A stretch of 15,306 nucleotides of DNA from a bacterium (GTDB taxonomy: Bacteria > Zixibacteria > MSB-5A5 > GN15 > FEB-12): contig DAOVOW010000006.1 in assembly GCA_030629485.1 (NCBI GenBank), positions 1 through 15,306 of the forward strand, written 5' to 3'. Below, in pieces: positions 1-7,961 of this stretch (within the stretch, counting starts at the first letter, position 1; the number at the start of each line of letters is the position of its first letter). The notes beneath the pieces were generated by a model. That model saw only the letters and a program-made list of their open reading frames with translations. It had not been told where the DNA came from and made no database searches. A program made the translations under genes and the position numbers.

Positions 1-96
1 AACATCCACAACCCCCACCAATTCCCAAATCAAAACACAAAAATACACAAAACGAACCCATTTCCAGGCGTTGATCGGTGACCGGGTGGTTTCTGT

Positions 97-122
97 GGTG
101 TCGGGCGTCTCTGCCCGACACC
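97..122. repeat. Hairpin repeat with GTCTCT loop, copy 1
   Basis: A perfect 10-bp stem (GGTGTCGGGC at 97-106, GCCCGACACC at 113-122) encloses the loop GTCTCT at 107-112. A second copy at 10017-10040 has the identical loop but a stem that differs by a compensated pair, which indicates a dispersed element kept as a structure rather than as a sequence. Confidence 0.7.
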
Positions 123-163
123 TCCGTGCAGTGCGCGGAAAAGCCGTCAGGCAGGGACACTCA

Positions 164-247
164 GTACCCCACCCAGAGCGCCAGCGTCGGGTGGGTTTGC
201 ACGGCACAAGAAAGATCCCACCTGTCGCTCCGCTTTAGGTGGGGTAC
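164..247. repeat. Two inverted copies of a CCCACC...GGTGGG hairpin repeat
   Basis: The rightward copy has stem CCCACCC (168-174) with GGGTGGG (189-195). The leftward copy has stem CCCACCT (217-223) with AGGTGGG (237-243) around a 13-base loop. The outer flanks GTACCCCACC (164-173) and GGTGGGGTAC (238-247) are also complementary, so the whole block can fold as one large structure. A third copy lies at 13846-13884. On the minus strand the left flank of the second copy, CCGGTACCCCACC, is identical to that of the third copy. Confidence 0.7.
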
Positions 248-310
248 CGGAGTGGACGCCGCACTGACTCCGGGCAAGAGACCTGGGTTGACCGTGCACC
301 ATCTTTTTAG

Positions 311-339
311 TTGGTGCGCGCCGCCCTTCCGGATATCAT
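311..339 (+). promoter_or_regulatory. Possible sigma70 promoter for the 368 operon
   Basis: TTGGTG (311-316) and TATCAT (334-339) are separated by 17 bases. The -10 element matches the consensus at 5 of 6 positions and the -35 element at 3 of 6. Transcription would begin near 346, a short distance before the Shine-Dalgarno sequence at 357-361. The weak -35 element makes this tentative. Confidence 0.35.
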
Positions 340-367
340 GCGGCAAAGGAAGTTGTGGAGGTGTTTT

Positions 368-526
368 ATGTTCTTCGGTGTTTTGCTCTTGATCCTGGGT
401 GGACTGATGCTTCTGAATCAATTCGGACTGCTCCGGGGAGACACGTGGGACTACTTCTGGCCTGTAGTGGTCATAGCAATCGGCGTGTCGATGATTTTCA
501 AACAGAAGCAGGTCAAGAAGCCTTAA
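368..526 (+). CDS. Small membrane protein, LiaI/LiaF-like transmembrane segment
   Basis: This 52-residue protein consists almost wholly of two hydrophobic segments (about residues 2-17 and 31-44), separated by a short loop with Gly-Asp-Thr-Trp and Tyr-Phe-Trp-Pro, and ends in a lysine-rich tail. The pattern of a glycine/leucine-rich first helix, an NxxG-like turn and then a W-P-(V/I)-rich second helix resembles the LiaI/LiaF-type transmembrane domain found in small envelope-stress membrane proteins. The ATG at 368 is preferred over one at 311 because GGAGG (357-361) sits six bases before it. Its stop overlaps the start of the regulator gene downstream (TAATG), so the two are co-translated. 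Exact function is unknown; it may be a membrane sensor or partner for that regulator. Confidence 0.7.
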   Translation: MFFGVLLLILGGLMLLNQFGLLRGDTWDYFWPVVVIAIGVSMIFKQKQVKKP

Positions 527-855
527 TGCCCGCTCGATATTTCTACTTCGATCCAACGGCCGACGGAACGGCGGTTTTCATGGGTCCCACGGAAGCCCGC
601 TTGATGGAGATTGCCTGGTCCCGCGATAGTTTGACTGTTAAGCAGGCGTTATTCCAACTGGGCGAAACGAACCGTCTGGCGTACACCACAGTTATGACGG
701 TGCTGAGCCGTCTGGCTGATAAGCAACTCCTGTCCCGCAAGAAAGTAGGTCGAAGCTTCGTCTATCGGCCGATGATCGACAAAGCAACTTACCTGAAAAC
801 GCGCGTCAAGACGGTGGCCGACTGTATGTCAAGGAACTTCGCGAAACTGCCATAA
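526..855 (+). CDS. BlaI/MecI-family winged-helix transcriptional regulator
   Basis: The 109-residue protein has a winged-helix DNA-binding domain at about residues 20-85. The stretch TEARLMEIAW, the recognition-helix region LAYTTVMTVLSRL (residues 51-63) and the wing KKVGRSFVYRP are typical of BlaI/MecI penicillinase repressors. The family is usually about 120-130 residues with a C-terminal dimerisation helix; here that part is short. The ATG shares its A with the stop of the preceding small membrane protein gene (TAATG), which fixes the start. No BlaR1/MecR1-type metalloprotease sensor and no beta-lactamase are adjacent, so the inducer is not evident. It probably binds DNA as a dimer and represses its own operon. 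The family assignment is firm; the regulon is unknown. Confidence 0.85.
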   Translation: MPARYFYFDPTADGTAVFMGPTEARLMEIAWSRDSLTVKQALFQLGETNRLAYTTVMTVLSRLADKQLLSRKKVGRSFVYRPMIDKATYLKTRVKTVADCMSRNFAKLP

Positions 856-921
856 TCAGCCTGGGACGACCAACTGCATTTGGGTCGCCAGACATCAGCA
901 GTTGCGGCCGATATTATATGT

Positions 922-1569
922 ATGAGACCGATGATCTGCCATTTGCTGATGGCGCTCTTGACGGCACAACTGCACGCCGATGACTTGGTGCGGCTGGCCG
1001 ACGAAATCAGGCTGCCACTCGCTGAAGGATGGGTCGCCGGTGGCCGCGATACCGCTTTTCCGATTCAACTGGTCAACGAAGATCTCACCGCGGAGCTGCA
1101 AATATTTCGCTCGGAGATCCCTGAAGAGGACGCTATCGCCGATGGTCGACAACTGTACCGCGCTGTCGACGATATTATCGACGACGTGATCCTGTCCCTG
1201 CCGGAGGCCCAACTCCTGACCAATACCGGCTACCGTGAGGACAATCGAGCCTGGTTCGTGTTGGAATTCTCGTCTCTGGACACCGTGACCTTTGAGAATA
1301 TCCATCACCGAATGACAGCCGTTTTGTATCGTCATCCCGACGGCCGGCAACTTTTGTTCACGTTGTGGGGTAAGGCATCGACAATGGCGCCCACTTCGGT
1401 GCAGACCGATTTTCGAACCATGCAAAATGGTTTTGTGTACACCGGTTCCGCGGCAGAGGCTGTGTTCGCCGAATCATCTGATAATCGCTGGTGGCTGTTG
1501 GGCGCCGTGATTGTGGTACTGTTGTTGGTGCTCCGGTTACGCCGTCGAGGAACCAGAGAATCTAATTAG
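922..1569 (+). CDS. Secreted protein with C-terminal membrane anchor, function unknown
   Basis: I do not recognise the family. The ATG at 922 is preferred because it starts directly on a signal peptide (MRPMICHLLMALLTAQLHA, about 19 residues, likely cleaved after His-Ala). An in-frame TTG at 880 would add 14 residues before it. Neither start has a clear Shine-Dalgarno site. The body of about 170 residues is acidic and mixed alpha/beta in character, without cysteines that would suggest disulfides. Near the C-terminus a single hydrophobic segment (WWLLGAVIVVLLLVLRL) is followed by Arg-rich RRRGTRESN. The predicted topology is therefore an extracytoplasmic domain held in the membrane by a C-terminal helix with positive residues inside. 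It follows the regulator by 66 bases and could belong to the same transcription unit. Confidence 0.7.
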   Translation: MRPMICHLLMALLTAQLHADDLVRLADEIRLPLAEGWVAGGRDTAFPIQLVNEDLTAELQIFRSEIPEEDAIADGRQLYRAVDDIIDDVILSLPEAQLLTNTGYREDNRAWFVLEFSSLDTVTFENIHHRMTAVLYRHPDGRQLLFTLWGKASTMAPTSVQTDFRTMQNGFVYTGSAAEAVFAESSDNRWWLLGAVIVVLLLVLRLRRRGTRESN

Positions 1570-1591
1570 GTCGAAGTCCCTGCGGTAGCGT

Positions 1592-1613
1592 GGCCCGGAC
1601 GTTCGTCCGGGTC
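1592..1613 (+). repeat. Palindrome CCCGGACG/CGTCCGGG downstream of the 922 gene
   Basis: A perfect 8-bp stem (1594-1601 with 1604-1611) is followed by TCTCTC, a poor T-tract. It is the rightward partner of the inverted element at 1642-1659. Arms further out also pair (GTAGCG at 1585-1590 with CGCTAC at 1668-1673). It may act as a weak terminator for the rightward genes, but the repeat nature is the better supported statement. Confidence 0.6.
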
Positions 1614-1635
1614 TCTCATTCGTAGTACAGCCGCC

Positions 1636-1661
1636 AAAAAACCCGGACAGATGTCCGGGCC
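1636..1661 (-). terminator. Rho-independent terminator of the leftward acyl-CoA operon
   Basis: Read on the minus strand, the GC-rich stem CCCGGACA/TGTCCGGG (1642-1659) is followed directly by six T residues (the A run at 1636-1641 on the plus strand). It lies about 110 bases after the stop of the epimerase gene, the last gene of the operon. A strong stem plus a T-tract is a standard intrinsic terminator. The same palindrome, with one compensated base pair, occurs inverted at 1594-1611. Confidence 0.7.
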
Positions 1662-1768
1662 ACCGGTCGCTACGCGGCGTTAGGTGATGCGCTCGTGAAT
1701 GATATCTTCCGTTACGTTTGCTCAAGGCACTTTCGGGACAAACTCCCCTCGTCTGTCGCACACAAGGA

Positions 1769-2188
1769 TTACTTGCCCCGTTCCTCCAATTCGATCAGGA
1801 CCCCGTGCATGCTCGATGGATGCACGAACGCGATCAGGTGACCCTCGGCGCCCACGCGCGGTGACTCATCTATCAGTTTGACACCGGTTGCCTTCAGTTC
1901 GGCCAGCGTTTTCCTGATGTCGTCGACATAGACACAGACATGGTGCAAACCCTCGCCTCTTTTTTCAAGAAAGGCGGCCACCGGACTGTCGGGTGTGCTT
2001 GGCGCCACTAGTTCGATACGAGCGGAACTGTCCGACGCCGAGCCTTGGAACATGGCCACGCGGACCTTTTGGTCGGAGACCTCGGTGATTTTGTGAGGCT
2101 TGCTGCCGGTGATGAGCCGAAAACGTTCTATGGCAGCAGTGAGATCGGCAACGGCAATCCCTATGTGGGAAATCAGTTCGCGTGACAT
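1769..2188 (-). CDS. mce: Methylmalonyl-CoA epimerase (VOC superfamily)
   Basis: The enzyme interconverts (S)- and (R)-methylmalonyl-CoA, linking propionyl-CoA carboxylase to the mutase. The 139-residue protein has the two-module VOC fold of this family: SHIGIAV near the N-terminus, IELVAP at the end of module one, GLHHVCVYV opening module two and GVLIELEE at the end. Metal ligands expected from characterised epimerases are visible as His8, Glu59, His83 (in the HH pair) and Glu133. The start at 2188 is chosen because it gives the usual short N-terminus; an in-frame ATG at 2200 would add four residues and overlap the upstream lipoprotein gene. It is the last gene of the leftward operon, lies next to the methylmalonyl-CoA mutase block, and is followed by a terminator. 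Confidence 0.92.
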   Translation of the reverse strand: MSRELISHIGIAVADLTAAIERFRLITGSKPHKITEVSDQKVRVAMFQGSASDSSARIELVAPSTPDSPVAAFLEKRGEGLHHVCVYVDDIRKTLAELKATGVKLIDESPRVGAEGHLIAFVHPSSMHGVLIELEERGK

Positions 2189-2189
2189 G

Positions 2190-2762
2190 CTACCAGTCAT
2201 CAGAGTCGTCGGCCTGCTGGATTAACTCATCATAGTCACGTTGACGATTGCTCTGGGACATGTACGGTTTGATCCAACGCCCTTCGTGATAATAGGCCAT
2301 CAACGACATCGGCGACTCCTTGTCCTCACCTGTAGTTGTCAAATGGAATATCGTTTCAACCAGGGCTGAATCACGACTGAAAAACTCGATGTCCACGATC
2401 TCGATATACTCCAGACTGTCGGCGTTGGCCCAGGTCACTTCGCCGTGCTTCAGGTACTCGTCGAATGTTTCTTGTTCTCTAAGATACCGAAACTCGTTTT
2501 CGTACAGCCCGGCCTTGTCTCCGTAGCTGAGACGCGTAATGACCTCATCGACCATGGCCACGATCGCAGCCCAATCCTCAGCCCGATCACCCGCACTGGC
2601 CGGCGCCTCAGTAGTCCTGACCAGGCTGCGGGTCGGCGTCTCTTCCACGGTGGCCCTGGTGTCGGCAATCTGGGCAACTTCGCCCTCATCACCGCCACAC
2701 CCGATCCCACCGATCGTCATCATCACACCAGCTACGAACAAAAGAACTTTAGTTCCCTTCAT
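2190..2762 (-). CDS. Putative lipoprotein of unknown function within the propionate operon
   Basis: The 190-residue protein starts with a short positive N-terminus and a hydrophobic stretch ending in GGIGCGG, with Cys22 as the likely lipidated residue. The lipobox is imperfect because Gly, not Leu, occupies the -3 position. A Thr/Glu/Ala-rich linker (about residues 25-70) leads to a folded domain (about 70-180) whose pattern, with [16 protein letters not shown] and GRWIKPYMS, loosely recalls NTF2-like folds. The ATG at 2762 is supported by GGGGTGAG about five bases upstream. That site lies inside the 3' end of the mutase gene, which overlaps this one by 14 bases. An exported protein between two cytosolic enzymes of one pathway is odd. 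I cannot assign a function. Confidence 0.75.
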   Translation of the reverse strand: MKGTKVLLFVAGVMMTIGGIGCGGDEGEVAQIADTRATVEETPTRSLVRTTEAPASAGDRAEDWAAIVAMVDEVITRLSYGDKAGLYENEFRYLREQETFDEYLKHGEVTWANADSLEYIEIVDIEFFSRDSALVETIFHLTTTGEDKESPMSLMAYYHEGRWIKPYMSQSNRQRDYDELIQQADDSDDW

Positions 2763-4326
2763 GATACTCACCCCATACTTCTCGGAAGACATCAGAGATT
2801 TCACCAACGGTGGCGTAGTTTTCTACTGCCTCGATCACCGGATAGACGACGTTGTCGGCACCGACCGCCGCTTCTCTCAGTCGCTGGAGGCATTCCTGCA
2901 CACGACTATTGTCCCGTTCGGATTTCATCTTCTGTAACTGATCTCGTTGTTGTTTTTCAAGTTTTGGATCCACCTTGAGCACATGCGGTATGTCGGCCTC
3001 GTCGGTGGTGAAACGGTTGACACCGATCACCGTTCTGTCGCCGGATTCTATCTGCTTTTGGTATTCGTAGGCAGCGCGGGCGATTTCATCACGGTAGTAA
3101 CCGGACTCAACACACCGAACTGCGCCGCCACGCCGATCGATTTCATCCATTATCTTCAGCACCTGTCGCTCCAGTTCCCGCGTCAGGTACTCCATGTAGT
3201 ATGAGCCAGCCAGTGGATCAGCCGTGCCGGTAATGCCGGATTCATAGGCGAGAACCTGCTGCGTGCGGAGAGCGATCTCGGCCGCCCGCTCGGTTGGAAG
3301 CCCCAGCGCCTCATCGAAGGAGTTTGTGTGCAATGACTGTGTTCCTCCCAACGTCGCCGCCAGGGCCTGAATGGTTGTCCGCACGATATTGTTCTCCGGC
3401 TGTTGAGCCGTGAGCGTGGAACCACCGGTCTGCGCGTGAAACCGCAAGAGCAGCGACTTCTCATTGGCGGCGCCGAAACGTTCCTTCATCGTGCGTGCCC
3501 AGATCGTCCGCGCCACGCGGAACTTGGCTACTTCTTCAAACAGGTCGCTGTGTGCCGCGAAAAAAAACGACAACCGTGGCGCAAACTGGTCAATCTCCAG
3601 ACCAGCCTTCAACGCCGCCTCGCAGTAGGCGATGCCGTCAGACAGCGTGAAGGCCACCTCCTGGACAGCGGTAGCGCCGGCCTCGCGGATATGATAGCCG
3701 GAGATGGAGATAGTGTTGTATTTCGGAAGGTGATCCTTGGCGTAGGCGAAGATGTCGGTGATGATGCGCATCGACGGTTGCGGGGGAAAGATGTGGGTGC
3801 CCCGGGCAATGAACTCTTTCAGAATGTCGTTTTGGACTGTGCCCATCAATTGCTCTGTAGGCACACCCTGCTTTCTGCCCACCGCGATGTACATGGCCAG
3901 AAGAACCACCGCCGTTGAGTTGATGGTCATTGAGGTCGACACTTTATCCAGCGGGATACCGTCAAATAACAGTTCCATATCGTGCAGCGAATCGATGGCG
4001 ACGCCGGTACGTCCCACTTCCCCCTGCGCCATCGGATGATCGGAATCGTAGCCGATCTGCGTAGCCAAATCGAAGGCCACCGACAGTCCGGTCTGCCCGC
4101 GTTCCAGCAGATACTTGAAACGCTGGTTGGTCTCAGCCGCCGTACCGAAACCGGCGTACTGTCGCATAGTCCACAAACGACCACGGTACATATCCGGATA
4201 GATACCCCGCGTAAACGGAAACTCTCCCGGGCGGCCACAAGTGGCTTCTGTTCCGGCGACATCGTCTGCTGAGACGACGGGAGGAATCTCAATCCCGGAA
4301 CTGTTTACTTTCTTAGAGGGCGGCAC
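2749..4326 (-). CDS. mcmA: Methylmalonyl-CoA mutase large (catalytic) subunit, B12 domain absent
   Basis: This 525-residue acyl-CoA mutase catalytic chain converts (R)-methylmalonyl-CoA to succinyl-CoA by a B12 radical mechanism. It has the TIM-barrel motifs [43 protein letters not shown] and [12 protein letters not shown]. With a constant offset of 32 from Propionibacterium MutB numbering, Tyr57, Arg175 and His212 correspond to Tyr89, Arg207 and His244. Tyr89 plus Arg207 is the pair that binds the methylmalonyl carboxylate, so this copy is a true methylmalonyl-CoA mutase by known rules. The chain ends at WGEYHEGN with no DxHxxG B12 module, so it needs a separate small subunit. The start is GTG at 4326, sharing one base with the stop of the biotin carrier gene (TAGTG). 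Confidence 0.93.
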   Translation of the reverse strand: MPPSKKVNSSGIEIPPVVSADDVAGTEATCGRPGEFPFTRGIYPDMYRGRLWTMRQYAGFGTAAETNQRFKYLLERGQTGLSVAFDLATQIGYDSDHPMAQGEVGRTGVAIDSLHDMELLFDGIPLDKVSTSMTINSTAVVLLAMYIAVGRKQGVPTEQLMGTVQNDILKEFIARGTHIFPPQPSMRIITDIFAYAKDHLPKYNTISISGYHIREAGATAVQEVAFTLSDGIAYCEAALKAGLEIDQFAPRLSFFFAAHSDLFEEVAKFRVARTIWARTMKERFGAANEKSLLLRFHAQTGGSTLTAQQPENNIVRTTIQALAATLGGTQSLHTNSFDEALGLPTERAAEIALRTQQVLAYESGITGTADPLAGSYYMEYLTRELERQVLKIMDEIDRRGGAVRCVESGYYRDEIARAAYEYQKQIESGDRTVIGVNRFTTDEADIPHVLKVDPKLEKQQRDQLQKMKSERDNSRVQECLQRLREAAVGADNVVYPVIEAVENYATVGEISDVFREVWGEYHEGN

Positions 4327-4838
4327 TACTCGAACTCCAGCATCTGGTCACCCTTTTCGACCGATGCTCCCTTTGACACATCGACGCTCTTCACCACCGC
4401 ATCGCCTGATGCTTTGATGACGTTCTCCATCTTCATAGCCTCGATCACGATCAGTGGCTGGCCTTTTGACACCTTGTCTCCCGGCGCCACCTTCACCTCG
4501 AGGATCAACCCTGGCATTGGCGCCTTCAGTTTCTTCTGCACCGAAGGTCCCGACTTCATTCCGGCGGTCTTGCGCAGTTGGCCCAGATGGTACTCCTCGA
4601 TCTCGGCCGGAATCTCGACACCAAGCATGAAGACAGTCTTGGTGTCAGCCAGTCCGTTGGAACGCACGTCGACCTCGAAAGAACGATCTTCCACCAGCAG
4701 TACCGAGCGTGTCTCGCCCAACCGGTGGCTGGTTACCCGCACCGGCGCACCGTCGACTGTCACACTGTAGCCATCAGCGCGATACGCCAAGTCGATATCG
4801 TATTCATTGCCATCGATCTTGACCAGGTAACGCGACAT
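4326..4838 (-). CDS. Biotin carboxyl carrier protein of propionyl-CoA carboxylase
   Basis: The 170-residue protein has a C-terminal biotinyl domain (about residues 102-170) with the biotinylation motif EAMKMEN; Lys136 is the predicted biotin attachment site. The preceding APMPGLI turn and the later [10 protein letters not shown] repeat are typical of the flattened beta-barrel. The N-terminal 90 residues (DGNEYDIDL, then [10 protein letters not shown]) resemble the region that links biotin carboxylase and carrier in propionyl- and acetyl-CoA carboxylase alpha chains, so this is like the C-terminal part of a PCC alpha chain made as a separate protein. Its ATG overlaps the stop of the biotin carboxylase gene by one base (TGATG), consistent with coupled translation and a fixed subunit ratio. 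Confidence 0.92.
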   Translation of the reverse strand: MSRYLVKIDGNEYDIDLAYRADGYSVTVDGAPVRVTSHRLGETRSVLLVEDRSFEVDVRSNGLADTKTVFMLGVEIPAEIEEYHLGQLRKTAGMKSGPSVQKKLKAPMPGLILEVKVAPGDKVSKGQPLIVIEAMKMENVIKASGDAVVKSVDVSKGASVEKGDQMLEFE

Positions 4839-6370
4839 CAGCGGCTTCCCCCAAACCAGCGCAGACTCTCACGGCGATGATGCGTGGCCCAACCGGACGC
4901 CTCTGACTTCCCTGGGCTACGAGAACTGAGGGCGATCTTGCGTTCGTGACTGAACTTGTCCAGAGCCGCCGCAATTGCGGCGCAGCGACGTATGTCGTCG
5001 GTGAGAAAGGAGTAGTTGTTATCAGGAAACTCTTCCGGCAGAAAGCTCGTGGAAAGATCCCCCGTGATGAACCTGGCGTTGTCCAACACTGCCAGGTGAA
5101 AACCGATGGTGGTCTTGAGTCCGGCCACTCGGTATTCCTGCAAGGCTCGTCGGGTGCGGCTGATGGCCTCGGTGCGATCGCTGCCCCAGACTACTAACTT
5201 GGCGATCATCGGATCATAAAAGATAGGTATCTCGTTATAAATGACCACGCCGGAGTCGACGCGCACACCGGGACCAGCCGGGATGCGGTAGTTCTTCAAC
5301 GTGCCGGTGGACGGTGTGAAGCCCTGTTGGGGATCCTCGGCATAGATGCGGCACTCGATAGCGTGACCATCGAGCTTGATATCCTCCTGGCGGTAGCGCA
5401 ATGGTTTCCCCTCGGCGACAGCTATCTGCTCCTTGACCAAATCTACTCCGGTGACCAGCTCGGTGACCGGATGCTCTACCTGCAAGCGTGTGTTCACTTC
5501 AAGGAAGTAAAACGACAGGTCCTGAGCCACCATGAACTCCACCGTCCCGGCACCGACATAGCCGGTCTTCTTCGCGATACTGATTGCAGCCTCACCCATC
5601 GTGTGTCGCAACTCCGGCGTCATCACCGGCGAAGGGGACTCCTCGATCACTTTCTGATGGCGGCGCTGGATGGAGCACTCGCGCTCGTTAAGATGAATCG
5701 CGTTGCCGTGCCGGTCGCAGAGGATCTGAATCTCGATATGGCGCGGACGGTCGAGATACTTCTCGATGTAGACCCGTCCGTCACCAAAAGCAGACGTCGC
5801 CTCGCTGGAAGCTCGCTCCAACGCCTCCTCAAAATCCTCAGGCTTATGAACAACCCGCATCCCCTTACCGCCTCCACCGGCGGCTGCTTTGATCAGTACC
5901 GGAAAACCGACACGGTCGGCTTTGACCAGAGCCGCCTTGAGGTCGTCGCCGTCCAAAGTCTCACCCGGCACAACCGGCAGGTCGGCCTCGAGCGCGGCGG
6001 CACGGGCTTGAAGTTTGTCACCAAGCAGCGTGATTGTCTCCGGAGTCGGTCCGATGAAGATGATCCCCTCATCGGCACAGCGTTGCGCGAACACGGCGTT
6101 CTCGGCGAGGAAGCCGTAACCGGGATGGATCGCTTCGGCACCGGAGCGCTTGGCGGCGGCGATGATTTTGTCGTGGACGAGGTAGCTCTCTGTTGATGGG
6201 GACGGACCGATATGATACGCCTCGTCAGCCAACCGCACATGGTAGGCCGTCTTGTCGCAGTCGGAGTACACCGCCACGGCATCGATTCCAAGATCGCGAC
6301 AGGCGCGGATAATCCGCACGGCGATTTCACCACGATTGGCGATGAGTATCTTCTTGATCTTAGTGTTCAT
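4838..6370 (-). CDS. accC: Biotin carboxylase subunit of acyl-CoA (propionyl-CoA) carboxylase
   Basis: It catalyses ATP- and bicarbonate-dependent carboxylation of the biotin on the carrier protein. The 510-residue chain has the N-terminal KKILIANRGEIAVRIIRA motif, HPGYGFLAEN, the ATP-grasp glycine loop AAAGGGGKGMRVV (about residues 163-174), ERECSIQRRHQKV (about 229-241) and EVNTRLQVEHPVTE (from about 291), covering ATP, bicarbonate and biotin sites. It is some 60 residues longer than a typical AccC; the extra C-terminus, ending in RRESLRWFGG, resembles the linker of fused carboxylase alpha chains. The start at ATG 6370 is preferred, although a GTG four codons upstream is possible. It follows the carboxyltransferase gene by 20 bases and overlaps the carrier gene. 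Confidence 0.94.
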   Translation of the reverse strand: MNTKIKKILIANRGEIAVRIIRACRDLGIDAVAVYSDCDKTAYHVRLADEAYHIGPSPSTESYLVHDKIIAAAKRSGAEAIHPGYGFLAENAVFAQRCADEGIIFIGPTPETITLLGDKLQARAAALEADLPVVPGETLDGDDLKAALVKADRVGFPVLIKAAAGGGGKGMRVVHKPEDFEEALERASSEATSAFGDGRVYIEKYLDRPRHIEIQILCDRHGNAIHLNERECSIQRRHQKVIEESPSPVMTPELRHTMGEAAISIAKKTGYVGAGTVEFMVAQDLSFYFLEVNTRLQVEHPVTELVTGVDLVKEQIAVAEGKPLRYRQEDIKLDGHAIECRIYAEDPQQGFTPSTGTLKNYRIPAGPGVRVDSGVVIYNEIPIFYDPMIAKLVVWGSDRTEAISRTRRALQEYRVAGLKTTIGFHLAVLDNARFITGDLSTSFLPEEFPDNNYSFLTDDIRRCAAIAAALDKFSHERKIALSSRSPGKSEASGWATHHRRESLRWFGGSR

Positions 6371-6390
6371 AGCAGATGCCACCGCGCAAT

Positions 6391-7941
6391 CTACAGCGGT
6401 ATATTCCCGTGCTTCTTGGGAGGGTTAGTATCTTTCTTGGTTTCAAGCATCTCGAACGCCCGGATCAATCGCGGCCGCGTCGTCTTTGGCTCGATAATGT
6501 CATCGACATACCCGCGCGCCGCAGCGGTAAATGGGTTGGCAAACATATCGCGATATTCATCCGTCTTTTTCTGTAGCTCAGCTTCCGGGTCGGCTGCGCC
6601 GGCGATATCCTTCTTGAAAATGATCTCAACTGCCCCCTTGGGACCCATGACGGCAATCTCCGCGCTCGGCCAGGCGTAATTCATGTCGCCGCGCACGTGC
6701 TTGCTGTTCATAACGTCGTACGCGCCGCCGTACGCCTTGCGGGTGATAACCGTCACCTTCGGCACCGTTGCCTCACAGTATGCAAACAGAAGTTTTGCGC
6801 CGTTCTTGATGATACCGCCGTGCTCCTGGTCCGTGCCCGGCAGGAACCCCGGCACGTCCTCGAAAGTCAACAGCGGGATGTTGAAGGCATCGCAGAACCG
6901 AATAAAGCGCGCGCCCTTAATTGATGAGTTGATATCCAGCACCCCGGCCAGCACGGCCGGCTGGTTGGCGATGATACCGATCGACCGACCGCCGAGATGC
7001 GCAAACCCGACCACGATGTTCTGCGCGAACTCCTCCTGCACCTCGAAGAACGATCCCTGATCGACCACACGGTTGATGACGTCCTTGATGTCGTAGGGTA
7101 CGTTAGGGTTCTCCGGCACGATACCGTTGAGCGCTTCATCCTCACGGTCGAGAGGATCGGTGCAGTCGGCAAACGGCGGGTCTTCGCAATTGTTCTGCGG
7201 GATGTATCTGAGCAGTTGCTTCAGTTTCGAGATAGCGTCCGCTTCGTTCTCACAGGCGAAGTGTGACACGCCCGATTTGGCCGCATGCACCATAGCGCCG
7301 CCCAGTTCCTCGGATGTCACCTCTTCGTGTGTGACGGTCTTGACCACGTTGGGGCCGGTAACGAACATGTACGACGTACCCTTGGTCATCAGGATGAAAT
7401 CGGTGATGGCCGGACTGTACACGGCGCCGCCCGCGCAGGGTCCAAGGATTACCGAAATCTGCGGTACGACCCCAGAGGCGAGCGTGTTAAGCAGGAAGAT
7501 ATCGGCATAACCACCAAGAGAGACGACGCCCTCCTGAATACGCGCGCCGCCGGAATCGTTCAACCCGATCACCGGCGCGCCGTTGCGCATGGCCATCTTC
7601 ATGATCTTACAGACCTTCTCGGCATGGGCCTCCGACAGCGAACCGCCGAACACGGTGAAGTCCTGCGAAAAGATGTACACGAGACGGTCGTTGATTTTGG
7701 CGCAGCCGGTGACGACACCATCGCCGAGGACTTTGTGTTCGGCCAGACCGAAATCGTGTGAGCGATGGGTGACGAACATGTCGAACTCATCGAACGAGTT
7801 CTCATCGACTAACAATTCGATCCGCTCGCGCGCGGTCAGTTTACCCTTGGCGTGCTGGGTGTCGATCCGTTTCTGTCCGCCGCCGAGTTTGGCCTGCGTG
7901 CGCTTCTGTTCGAGGCTGTTTAGTTTTTCCTCAAGTGACAC
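6391..7941 (-). CDS. pccB: Propionyl-CoA carboxylase carboxyltransferase (beta) subunit
   Basis: The 516-residue carboxyltransferase moves the carboxyl group from biotin to propionyl-CoA, giving (S)-methylmalonyl-CoA. Crotonase-fold oxyanion loops are visible as [11 protein letters not shown] (128-138) and [12 protein letters not shown] (167-178), with [10 protein letters not shown] and [13 protein letters not shown] in the C-terminal half. The Asp at about residue 409 in GGAYDVM aligns with the Asp that favours propionyl-CoA over acetyl-CoA in the Streptomyces enzyme (Asp422), which supports the substrate call. The start is GTG at 7941, with AGGTGA four to five bases upstream. A sodium-pumping methylmalonyl-CoA decarboxylase alpha subunit has the same fold, but the adjacent biotin carboxylase and the lack of membrane subunits argue for a carboxylase. 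Confidence 0.94.
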   Translation of the reverse strand: MSLEEKLNSLEQKRTQAKLGGGQKRIDTQHAKGKLTARERIELLVDENSFDEFDMFVTHRSHDFGLAEHKVLGDGVVTGCAKINDRLVYIFSQDFTVFGGSLSEAHAEKVCKIMKMAMRNGAPVIGLNDSGGARIQEGVVSLGGYADIFLLNTLASGVVPQISVILGPCAGGAVYSPAITDFILMTKGTSYMFVTGPNVVKTVTHEEVTSEELGGAMVHAAKSGVSHFACENEADAISKLKQLLRYIPQNNCEDPPFADCTDPLDREDEALNGIVPENPNVPYDIKDVINRVVDQGSFFEVQEEFAQNIVVGFAHLGGRSIGIIANQPAVLAGVLDINSSIKGARFIRFCDAFNIPLLTFEDVPGFLPGTDQEHGGIIKNGAKLLFAYCEATVPKVTVITRKAYGGAYDVMNSKHVRGDMNYAWPSAEIAVMGPKGAVEIIFKKDIAGAADPEAELQKKTDEYRDMFANPFTAAARGYVDDIIEPKTTRPRLIRAFEMLETKKDTNPPKKHGNIPL

Positions 7942-7961
7942 GGTTCACCTATTGGTTAAGG

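Larger units (their letters stand above)
1..333. other. Repeat-rich intergenic region, no gene recognised
   Basis: No reading frame here has a credible start, ribosome binding site or recognisable protein. The first 60 bases are strongly skewed to A and C on the plus strand: 54 of 60 are A or C by hand count. From 97 onward the space is filled with palindromes, listed separately at 97-122 and 164-247. A half copy of the 97-122 motif lies at 146-158 (GTCAGGCAGGGAC). Short frames crossing this region merely read through the palindromes. Confidence 0.6.

Noticed and set aside
1..237. Frames entering from the left edge as a possible gene tail
   Set aside because: The A/C-skewed start translates to low-complexity Thr/Asn/Lys/Pro-rich peptide and then reads through repeats; nothing resembles a conserved C-terminus.
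78..392. Open frame of 104 codons over the left intergenic region
   Set aside because: It runs through the hairpin repeats, has no ribosome binding site and its protein is rich in Cys, Trp and Arg without any family pattern.
5327..6196. Long plus-strand frame of 289 codons opposite the biotin carboxylase
   Set aside because: It lies wholly antisense to a well-supported enzyme gene with clear motifs, and its own protein has no recognisable domain; a shadow of biased codons.
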